DNA of 64,000 bases from a bacterium (GTDB lineage: Bacteria; Cyanobacteriota; Sericytochromatia; S15B-MN24; VGJW01): the NCBI GenBank assembly GCA_021781555.1, contig JAJXWQ010000002.1:1-64000 (forward strand), in the 5' to 3' direction. Position 1 is the stretch's first letter. Each line of letters opens with the position of its first letter. The translations under genes and the position numbers were made by a program. Shown here in pieces: positions 58,005-64,000 of this stretch. The notes below the pieces were generated by a model. It saw nothing but the letters and a program-made list of their open reading frames with translations. It ran no database searches and had not been told where the DNA came from.

Positions 58005-58754
58005 GTGACCCGCAGACTCGAGGGGCGAACCGCCCTGGTAACCGGGGGAAGCCGCGGCATCGGCCGTGCGATCGCCCTCGATCTTGCCAGCGCCGGGGCC
58101 CGGGTCGGAGTCAGCTACGTATCCAACGCGAGCGCGGCCGACGCGACCGTTGCCGAGATCCAGGCCGCCGGTGGAGAGGCACGGGCCTTTGTCAGCGATG
58201 TGAGCCAGCCGGAGTCCGTCGAAGGCCTCGTCAAGGGCTTTCTGGCCTTGACCGGCGGGCTGATCGACATCCTGGTCAACAACGCCGGCATCACCCGCGA
58301 CGGTCTGGTGATGCGCATGAGCGACTCGGACTGGAAGGCCGTCCTGGACACCAATCTCACGGGCACCTTTCTCGTGACCCGGGCGGTTTCGCGGACCATG
58401 ATCAAGCAGCGGTTCGGGCGTATCATCAATGTCTCGAGCGTGGTTGGGTTGATGGGCAACCCTGGCCAGGCCAACTACGCCGCCTCCAAGGCGGGTCTCA
58501 TCGGCTTCACCAAATCCCTTGCCAAGGAGCTGGGCTCCCGTAATATCCTGGTCAATGCCGTGGCCCCCGGGTTCATCCACTCCGAGATGACCGAGGGCCT
58601 TGGCGACGATCTCAAGCGCAAGTACCTCGAACAGCTGCCTGTCGGCCGGTTCGGCGAACCGCAGGAGGTCGCGGCCCTGGTGGTCTTCCTCGCCGCGGAG
58701 GGCACTTACATCACCGGCCAGGTCATCAACGTTGACGGCGGCATACTCACCTGA
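58005..58754 (+). CDS. fabG: 3-oxoacyl-ACP reductase FabG
   Basis: 249 residues from GTG 58005; AGGAG is five to six bases upstream (GTG 57981 is a poorer choice). Short-chain dehydrogenase features: NADPH loop [24 protein letters not shown], the catalytic Ser in [11 protein letters not shown] and the YAASKAG motif with Tyr and Lys. FabG reduces 3-ketoacyl-ACP in fatty-acid elongation. The ACP gene begins 14 bases after the stop. Confidence 0.94.
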   Translation: MTRRLEGRTALVTGGSRGIGRAIALDLASAGARVGVSYVSNASAADATVAEIQAAGGEARAFVSDVSQPESVEGLVKGFLALTGGLIDILVNNAGITRDGLVMRMSDSDWKAVLDTNLTGTFLVTRAVSRTMIKQRFGRIINVSSVVGLMGNPGQANYAASKAGLIGFTKSLAKELGSRNILVNAVAPGFIHSEMTEGLGDDLKRKYLEQLPVGRFGEPQEVAALVVFLAAEGTYITGQVINVDGGILT

Positions 58755-58768
58755 TGGAGGACCTTCAA

Positions 58769-59014
58769 ATGGACGATAACGAACTCTTCGAAAAGCTCCG
58801 CAAGATCGTGGTCGAGCAACTCGGCGTCAGCGCCGAAGAAGTCACGCGTCAAGCGAGCTTCCAGGAAGATCTCGGAGCCGATTCCCTCGACACGGTCGAG
58901 CTCGTGATGGCGCTGGAAGAAGAGTTCGAGGTCGAGATCCCCGATGAGGACGCCGAGAAGCTCACCTCGGTCGAGAACGCCCTCAAGTACATCAAGACCC
59001 ATCAGCCAGCCTGA
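58769..59014 (+). CDS. acpP: Acyl carrier protein
   Basis: 81 residues from ATG 58769, eight bases after GGAGG (58755-58760). The phosphopantetheine site is the Ser in [17 protein letters not shown], followed by the acidic helix pattern '[13 protein letters not shown]'. ACP carries growing acyl chains for FabD, FabF, FabG and FabH encoded around it and is also the donor for PlsX. A hairpin lies just downstream, which may limit readthrough into fabF. Confidence 0.95.
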   Translation: MDDNELFEKLRKIVVEQLGVSAEEVTRQASFQEDLGADSLDTVELVMALEEEFEVEIPDEDAEKLTSVENALKYIKTHQPA

Positions 59015-59025
59015 TGACCGAGCGA

Positions 59026-59054
59026 GGGATGGCTGCGACCGTGTCAGCCATCCC
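59026..59054 (+). terminator. Hairpin downstream of acpP
   Basis: GGGATGGCTG (59026-59035) and CAGCCATCCC (59045-59054) are a perfect 10-bp stem with a 9-base loop, followed by TTCCTCTC. It may be a partial terminator that raises acpP expression over fabF. Confidence 0.65.
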
Positions 59055-59248
59055 TTCCTCTCGAAGGCGGGCCGTGCGCGGCCTGCGGACGCGCGGCATG
59101 GACGAACGCGGGCCGGCGTGGGATATTGCCATTCCTTCGCGAGCACAGAGCGACCCCGAAGGGGTCTTGTCCGAGACATCCGCTGGATCGGAGCCATCTT
59201 GATCAGGGGTAACCTGCCACCACCAGGCGCGATAGCCACGAGATAACC

Positions 59249-60490
59249 ATGAAGAATCGAGTCGTCATCACGGGCCTGGGCGCCATCACCCCCGTCGGGT
59301 TGGACGCGCCTTCTTACTGGAGCGGGCTCAAATCCGGCCAGTCTGGCGTTGCACCCATCACCCGGTTCGATCCCAGTTCACTTCCGGTACGCTTCGCCGC
59401 CGAGGTCAAAGGGTGGGATCCCACCGCCTACATGTCGGCAAAGGACGCCAAGCGCAATGCGCGCTTCGTCCAGTTCGCGGTCGGTGCGGGACGCCAGGCC
59501 TTCGACCATGCGAAGCTCGCATCGGGCGCCATGGACATGGCTCGTATCGGGGTCATCGTGGGTTCCGGCATGGGGGCTCTCGACGTCCTCGAGGAGGAGA
59601 TCACGACGCTCAACGCCAAGGGGCCGAGCCGGGTATCGCCCTTCCTCATCCCCATGACGATCGTCAACATGGCAGCTGGCGCCTTGGCGATCCAGGTCGG
59701 CGCCAAAGGACCCAACTACTGCCCGGTCTCGGCCTGCGCGAGCGGCAGCCACGCCATCGGCGAGGCTTTCCGGACCTTGCAGCGCGGCGACGCCGATGCC
59801 GTTCTCGCCGGCGGGGCCGAGGCCGTCATCACGCGACTGGGCATCTCCGGCTTCGCTTCGGCCAAGGCGCTATCCAGGCGCAATGACGATCCGGTACACG
59901 CTTCCCGGCCCTTCGACGCGGCGCGAGACGGCTTCGTGATGGGCGAGGGCGCAGGCGTGATGGTCCTCGAAACGCTCGAGCACGCGACCCGGCGCGGGGC
60001 CGAGATCCTGGCCGAGGTTCTGGGCTATGGCCTGTCGGGAGACGCCTACCACATGACGCTCCCGGCGCCGGAGGCCGAAGGCGCGCAGCGAGCCATCAAG
60101 ATGGCGCTGGCCGACGCCGGAATCTCGGCTCCGCAGATCGATTACATCAATGCCCACGGGACCTCGACCGAGGCCAACGATCGCCTCGAGACGGCGGCGA
60201 TCAAGGCCGTCTTCGGCGAACACGCGGCCAGGATCCCGATGAGCAGCACCAAGTCGATGACGGGGCACCTCCTGGGGGCCGCCGGGGCGATCGAGGCGAT
60301 CGCCACGATCATGGCCATCCGCGACGGCGTCATTCCCCCCACGATCAACCTCGTGGAACCCGATCCCGAGTGCGACCTGGACTACGTTCCGGGGGTGGCC
60401 CGTCCGCACGAGGTCCGGATCGCCATGAGCAACAACATGGGATTCGGAGGCCAGAACGGATCGCTCGTCTTCGGGCGTTTCCAGGGCTGA
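59249..60490 (+). CDS. fabF: Beta-ketoacyl-ACP synthase II FabF
   Basis: 413 residues. Cys-His-His catalytic set: Cys in CPVSACASGSHAIGEA, His in YINAHGTSTEAND and His in KSMTGHLLGAAGAIEA. It starts with VVITGLGAITPVG, as is usual. FabF extends acyl chains and controls unsaturated content. It is 234 bases after acpP, an unusually large gap for this block, which contains a hairpin and otherwise nothing I recognise. It lies 15 bases before rnc. Confidence 0.94.
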   Translation: MKNRVVITGLGAITPVGLDAPSYWSGLKSGQSGVAPITRFDPSSLPVRFAAEVKGWDPTAYMSAKDAKRNARFVQFAVGAGRQAFDHAKLASGAMDMARIGVIVGSGMGALDVLEEEITTLNAKGPSRVSPFLIPMTIVNMAAGALAIQVGAKGPNYCPVSACASGSHAIGEAFRTLQRGDADAVLAGGAEAVITRLGISGFASAKALSRRNDDPVHASRPFDAARDGFVMGEGAGVMVLETLEHATRRGAEILAEVLGYGLSGDAYHMTLPAPEAEGAQRAIKMALADAGISAPQIDYINAHGTSTEANDRLETAAIKAVFGEHAARIPMSSTKSMTGHLLGAAGAIEAIATIMAIRDGVIPPTINLVEPDPECDLDYVPGVARPHEVRIAMSNNMGFGGQNGSLVFGRFQG

Positions 60491-60505
60491 GGCCGGAAGT
60501 TCGCC

Positions 60506-61234
60506 TTGAGGACGGCCCTCGCGATCCCGGCTCTCATCGAACGTCTCGGCCTGCCGCCGGACGTGGATACGGCCCTCTTCGAGCAGGCCGTGACCCACGT
60601 CTCTTTCTCCGCCGAACACCCGCCGCATCCCCATTACGAGCGACTCGAATTCCTGGGCGATGCCGTCTTGAAGTTCGCCATGGCCGATCTCCTGTTCGGG
60701 CGCTTTCCCGACGATCCGGAAGGTCCCATGACGCAGGTTCTGACCCGAGTCGTATCGGATCAGACCCTGGCCATCGTGGCCAGAACCCTGGATCTTGGCT
60801 CCTTCTTGCGCCTCGGTGCAGGCGAGATCGCAACCGGCGGTCGCGATCGCGTCGGGACCCTGGCGTCGTCCCTCGAGGCCATCCTGGCGGCCGTGTACCT
60901 TTCGTGCGACATCGACCGGGCCAGCTCGCTCGTCGCACGGCTGCTCGAGTCCGAAATCGCTCGCGCCCATAGCGAGCCCGGGGGAGAGAATTTCAAGGCC
61001 TTGCTGCAGGAACGCACCCAGCACTTCCTTGGCCAGCTCCCGCGATACCGGGTCATCGCCGACACGCTGGTGACTCCCTACGAGCACCTCTTCGAGGTCG
61101 CGGTGGATGTGGACGGACTCACGCGGGCCCGCGGCGCTGGCCCCTCCAAACGCGCCGCCGAACAGGAAGCCGCCCGGCAGGCCCTGGTCGAGCTGGGCTG
61201 GAACTCGCACTCGAATCCGGGGTCACGCCCGTGA
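60506..61234 (+). CDS. rnc: Ribonuclease III
   Basis: 242 residues from TTG 60506. The RNase III catalytic signature is ERLEFLGDAVLKFAMAD, with a second metal-site Glu in SLEAILAAVYLS. The C-terminal double-stranded-RNA-binding domain (about 165-235) has 'NFKALLQERTQHFLGQLPRYRV'-type and 'GAGPSKRAAEQEAARQALVEL' blocks. It cleaves double-stranded RNA in rRNA processing. The fabF-rnc neighbourhood is common in bacteria. The Shine-Dalgarno (GGAAG) is weak; translation may depend on fabF. Confidence 0.93.
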   Translation: MRTALAIPALIERLGLPPDVDTALFEQAVTHVSFSAEHPPHPHYERLEFLGDAVLKFAMADLLFGRFPDDPEGPMTQVLTRVVSDQTLAIVARTLDLGSFLRLGAGEIATGGRDRVGTLASSLEAILAAVYLSCDIDRASSLVARLLESEIARAHSEPGGENFKALLQERTQHFLGQLPRYRVIADTLVTPYEHLFEVAVDVDGLTRARGAGPSKRAAEQEAARQALVELGWNSHSNPGSRP

Positions 61235-61260
61235 TCCTGGCCAAGCGACGCCCGTTGCGC

Positions 61261-61266
61261 TAACCT
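61261..61266 (+). promoter_or_regulatory. -10-like hexamer adjacent to rpe start
   Basis: TAACCT ends seven bases before the ATG at 61274, with no Shine-Dalgarno between. It fits a leaderless start but no good -35 is seen. Confidence 0.35.
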
Positions 61267-61273
61267 GGCGGGC

Positions 61274-61927
61274 ATGCGGCCTGTTTCGATCGCCCCGTCC
61301 CTCCTCTCGGCCGACTTTTCCCGCCTGGCCGAGGAGCTCGCTCGCATGGAGTCAGCGGGTGCCGACTGGGTCCACCTGGACGTCATGGACGGCCACTTCG
61401 TGCCCAACCTCACCTTCGGTGCACCCGTGATCGGAGCCCTGCGCAAGCATTCGCGCCTCCCCTTCGACGCCCACCTGATGATCGAGGCGCCCGAGCGCGT
61501 GATCGAGGACTACGCGCGAGCTGGCTGTGATCACCTCACCGTGCACGTGGAGACGGGCTACCATCACCGTCGCACCCTGGCGGCGATCCGGGACGCCAAG
61601 ATGCGAGCTGGCGTCGCGCTGAACCCCGCCACTCCCCCCGAGGTCCTCGACTATCTCCTGCCCTGCGTCGACATCGTGCTGGTCATGACGGTCGATCCGG
61701 GCTTCGGGGGCCAGCGGTTCATCCCGGAGATGCTCGGCAAGATTCGCCGCATCCGCCAGCAGATCGCCGATCGGGAGATCGACCTCGCGGTGGACGGGGG
61801 CGTCACGACGCAGACAGCCCGGGCGATCCTCGAGGCGGGGGCGAATGTTCTGGTGGCCGGGAGCGCGGTCTTCGGATCCGCCGACATCAAGACCGCGGTC
61901 GCCGATTTACGGGCCACCGCCGCCTGA
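61274..61927 (+). CDS. rpe: Ribulose-phosphate 3-epimerase
   Basis: 217 residues. TIM-barrel motifs of Rpe: 'IAPSLLSADFSRLAEEL', the metal ligands in WVHLDVMDGHFVPNLTFG, 'PFDAHLMIEAPERVI', 'VLVMTVDPGFGGQRFIP' and 'LAVDGGVTTQTARAILEAGANVLVAGSAVF'-type ending. It interconverts ribulose-5-phosphate and xylulose-5-phosphate in the pentose phosphate or Calvin pathway. It follows rnc by 39 bases but may have its own leaderless promoter. Confidence 0.94.
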   Translation: MRPVSIAPSLLSADFSRLAEELARMESAGADWVHLDVMDGHFVPNLTFGAPVIGALRKHSRLPFDAHLMIEAPERVIEDYARAGCDHLTVHVETGYHHRRTLAAIRDAKMRAGVALNPATPPEVLDYLLPCVDIVLVMTVDPGFGGQRFIPEMLGKIRRIRQQIADREIDLAVDGGVTTQTARAILEAGANVLVAGSAVFGSADIKTAVADLRATAA

Positions 61928-62303
61928 TCAGAGCCTGGCAACGCGCCAGCTTGCCCGCAGCCGGAGAACGCCTCACCGCTCGCGGTGGCTGGGGCCCGGT
62001 ACGCGATCGGAGTCCCCGCGATCCCCGCGGTTGAGCGGCGCCGGAGCCGGAAACTTGGCCTGGGTCGCCTTCGGGTTGTCACTCATCATCTTCTTCTTGT
62101 CGGACGGGGGAAAGTTCGATTTAAAGTTAATCACACTTAAGCTCTGCCGGCCACCCGCATTACGATCGTTGGTCTTCTCAAGGCCTTCTACCCCGCATCG
62201 GAGCGGATCAATCGCCGTGCGGGCCAGCGCCGACGCCAAAGTTTACAAATCGAAAATCGGCGGCTGAACCCGGGCCGGAGGCACCCGGGTACAAGGGCAT
62301 GGC
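61928..62303. other. Intergenic region with AT-rich island and a doubtful small ORF
   Basis: 376 bases between rpe and the C39-like gene. Around 62110-62145 the DNA turns AT-rich (AAAGTT direct repeat, TTAATCACACTTAAG), unlike its surroundings. A possible minus-strand peptide of 38-39 residues starts at ATG 62089/62086 (MMSDNPKATQAKFPAPAPLN) and ends at 61973; it has AAGAAG just upstream but no homology that I recognise. The AT-rich island may be its promoter. I leave it as a candidate only. Confidence 0.35.
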
Positions 62304-63089
62304 ATGGCGCTCAATGCCCTCATGGCCTGGCTCCTGGCCTCTTTCGGCCCGTGGGCCGCAAGCCCCCTCACCCCCGCACCGGTGGCGACGGCAAGCCTCC
62401 AGGCCAGCGCGTTCGCCACCGCCCGTCGCGGAGTGGTCGCCCTGGCCGATCGCTCCTTCTTGACCCAGTACGCGTCGGCCTACAATCCCGACGCCACGGA
62501 TCTTTACGCGGCCAACTGCGGTCCCGCCAGCCTGGCCATGGTCCTGCGCGCACTGGGCGTCGCACCCAAGGTCGGGCCCCAGGAGCTCATCACCGATGCG
62601 CGGGTCGCGATGACCGGATCCGACCAGACCGGCTCTTGGACCTACCCGGATCAGATCCTCTCCGCGGCCCCACGCTTTGGCCTGGCGGCCCGCGAGGTGC
62701 ATGGCCTCCGGGCTGTTCGCGCCGCCGAGGCCAGCCCCGGTCATCTGGTCATCTTGAACCTCAACCCCGGTCCTGCCTACGCCGATCGCCTGGCTCACCC
62801 GTTCGACGGCGGCCACTTCGCCGTGGTCATCGGCTTCATCGGCCCCGACGCCATCCTCGACGACCCGATGGCACGGGCTCCTGCCCTGCGGGTCAGCACC
62901 GCCGACCTCGAGAAAGCCTTGACCGCCGATCTGGGGCCAGGCATCCCTCCCTATGACGGCGGCGTCGAGCTCTGGCGGGCCTCGGTGCCGAGCCCGGCCA
63001 CGCTGGCATCGACCGAGGGCTCCGCCTCGGGGGCTTCGGCGGGCGGCGCCGGCGCGGCGTCTCCGCTCCCCTCGGGGGGATGGAGGTAG
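62304..63089 (+). CDS. C39-like cysteine peptidase-fold protein, exported
   Basis: 261 residues. An N-terminal signal peptide (LNALMAWLLASFGPWAASP) is followed by a papain-like C39 domain: the Cys in YAANCGPASLAMVLRALG, the His in FDGGHFAVVIGF and an Asp in AILDDPMA. This is the Peptidase_C39_2 layout, found in exported proteins of many bacteria; peptide cleavage is likely but the substrate is unknown. The C-terminal about 35 residues are Ala/Gly/Ser/Pro-rich and lie antisense to the end of the next gene. A TACAAG hexamer is eight bases before the ATG. Confidence 0.78.
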   Translation: MALNALMAWLLASFGPWAASPLTPAPVATASLQASAFATARRGVVALADRSFLTQYASAYNPDATDLYAANCGPASLAMVLRALGVAPKVGPQELITDARVAMTGSDQTGSWTYPDQILSAAPRFGLAAREVHGLRAVRAAEASPGHLVILNLNPGPAYADRLAHPFDGGHFAVVIGFIGPDAILDDPMARAPALRVSTADLEKALTADLGPGIPPYDGGVELWRASVPSPATLASTEGSASGASAGGAGAASPLPSGGWR

Positions 63090-64000
63090 ACCCGGAGGGT
63101 CGCCACCGCGACAGCAGTCAGGGGAATGGCCAGGAGAATGCCAAGGAACCCCGCCATCCTCATCCCGACGAGCACGGCCGAGATGATCACGACCGGGTGA
63201 AGACCGGTGGTATGGCTCATCACGCGCGGTGAGATGATGTTGTCCTTGGTCTGCTGGATGGCAAGGGCCGCCAGAGCGACCTTGAGCACCACCCCCCCGC
63301 CCTGCAGGGCGGCGAGCAGCAAGCAGGTCCCGATTCCGATATAGGTCCCGAACATCGGGATGATCTCGGCCAGGCCCCAGATCAGGCCGCCGACCACGCC
63401 GTAGCTCATGCCCACCAGCGTGAACGCCACGGTGGACGCCCCCAGCACCACCGAGGCATTGATGACCTGCCCCCGGAAGTATGCGTTGAGGCTCCGATCG
63501 AGCTCGCGCTGGAAGTACGTGAAGGAGGTCCGCGCCGGCTCGGGGATGAAATCCCTCACCTGCTGCCACAGGCGCTGGCCGTCCTTGAGGAAGTAGAAGG
63601 CCATGACCAGCGTCATGGCCACCGAGAAGAAGCTAAAGAAGCCGCTGGTAAGGAAAGCCCCGACGTGGCTCGTGGCAAACGCGGAGAGGTCCTGGAGACG
63701 CGGTACGACCAGATTCTCGAGGTGAATCTGGACGTGTACGTTCCGGGTTGCCAGGGTGCTCTCGATGCCCTGGGTCAGGGTATGCAGCCGGTCGGCGGCG
63801 ACGGGCACGGACTTCAGCAGCTCCTGGACCTGCAGGACCACCAGGGGCACCAGGAGGGACCCGGCTGCAGACGCCAGCATGAGCACGAGCACGACCACGA
63901 TGGCCACAGCCGCGAGTCGAGGCATCCGCCGGGACAGCGGATCGACCAGCAACTGGAGCACGTAGGCCACGAGCAAGGCGCTGACCAGGATGTACAGGAC
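62951..64000 (-). CDS. AI-2E/PerM-family transporter, N-terminus beyond window
   Basis: The frame continues to the window edge, so only the C-terminal 349 residues are present. It has the family's membrane helices and central soluble hairpin ('VLQVQELLKSVPVAADRLHTL'), the conserved 'YFRGQVINASVVLGAS', 'LIWGLAEIIPMFGTYIG' and 'DNIISPRVMSHTTGLHPVVII' in blocks. AI-2E family members include quorum-signal exporters and Na+/H+ antiporters, so the substrate is not predicted. The last about 45 residues are Pro/Ala/Glu-rich and overlap the opposite-strand C39-like gene by 139 bases. Confidence 0.87.
   Translation of the reverse strand, partial: VLYILVSALLVAYVLQLLVDPLSRRMPRLAAVAIVVVLVLMLASAAGSLLVPLVVLQVQELLKSVPVAADRLHTLTQGIESTLATRNVHVQIHLENLVVPRLQDLSAFATSHVGAFLTSGFFSFFSVAMTLVMAFYFLKDGQRLWQQVRDFIPEPARTSFTYFQRELDRSLNAYFRGQVINASVVLGASTVAFTLVGMSYGVVGGLIWGLAEIIPMFGTYIGIGTCLLLAALQGGGVVLKVALAALAIQQTKDNIISPRVMSHTTGLHPVVIISAVLVGMRMAGFLGILLAIPLTAVAVATLRVYLHPPEGSGDAAPAPPAEAPEAEPSVDASVAGLGTEARQSSTPPS

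Noticed and set aside
1-64000. CRISPR arrays, transposases, prophage genes, rRNA genes
   Set aside because: I looked for regularly spaced direct repeats, IS-like genes, integrases and rRNA sequence and saw none in the window.

Overview
The window is GC-rich bacterial DNA with densely packed genes. The host looks diderm: there are several lipoproteins with clear lipoboxes, an HlyD-type adaptor lipoprotein and a porin-like outer-membrane protein. It also has a SpoIID/LytB protein and a fatty-acid block in the order DUF177-rpmF-plsX-fabH-fabD-fabG-acpP-fabF-rnc. Many genes start with TTG or GTG behind good Shine-Dalgarno sites. IPT/TIG-rich secreted proteins, SpoIID outside a sporulation setting and this fab order would fit a deep-branching cyanobacterial relative such as Sericytochromatia, but that placement is a low-confidence inference. 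No 16S rRNA or other decisive marker is present.

Layout. 1-6.4 kb holds secreted or surface proteins: two tandem paralogous lipoproteins with TIG and propeller-like parts, a small Big2-like lipoprotein, and a TIG-di-haem MauG/cytochrome c peroxidase fusion. 6.5-11.4 kb is a minus-strand export operon of YbhGFSR type (HlyD adaptor, two ABC ATPases, two ABC-2 permeases). 11.6-21.4 kb carries a selenium-dependent-type molybdenum hydroxylase set (FAD subunit, fused 2Fe-2S/Mo subunit, YqeB), a SpoIID protein, and an oppositely oriented ssnA / beta-ureidopropionase / preA operon, suggesting purine and pyrimidine breakdown. 21.5-25.2 kb holds threonine synthase, a second fold-type II PLP enzyme and a dienelactone hydrolase.

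25.2-40.1 kb is the most unusual part: a sulfur-carrier and electron-transfer island. A radical SAM/SPASM enzyme is translationally coupled to an ArsR-TusA fusion regulator, followed by a DsrE protein. Two divergent modules each carry a DsrE2 and a TusA. The left one ends in a sulfide:quinone-oxidoreductase-like flavoprotein. The right one leads into MvhD, an HdrA carrying an inserted GltD/NfnB-like module, a second HdrA, a small winged-helix-like protein and a QmoC-like membrane subunit. An NfnA/NfnB-like pair follows. I infer that sulfane sulfur is handed between TusA and DsrE proteins while electrons pass between the Hdr/Qmo-like complex, the quinone pool and NAD(P)H. aprAB, dsrAB and the lipoate-binding sHdr partners are absent from the window.

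40.1-49.3 kb holds a porin-like protein, a calcium-type P-ATPase, Hsp20, a CBS-pair protein, a DUF1540 protein, a feoA-feoB-feoC iron operon and a small lipoprotein. 49.4-49.7 kb holds three minus-strand tRNA genes (Val-GAC, Cys-GCA, Gly-CCC). 49.8-53.5 kb has an unknown protein, a membrane protein, a CvpA-like protein and a double-GNAT acetyltransferase. 53.5-61.9 kb is housekeeping: smpB, DUF177, rpmF, the fab genes, rnc and rpe. The right edge has a C39-like peptidase overlapping tail to tail with an AI-2E-family transporter that runs off the window.

An interspersed intergenic repeat of about 96 bp has two full copies (near 16.3 and 45.8 kb) and several partial ones. Several genes have a -10-like hexamer only 6-8 bases before the start codon, consistent with leaderless transcripts.
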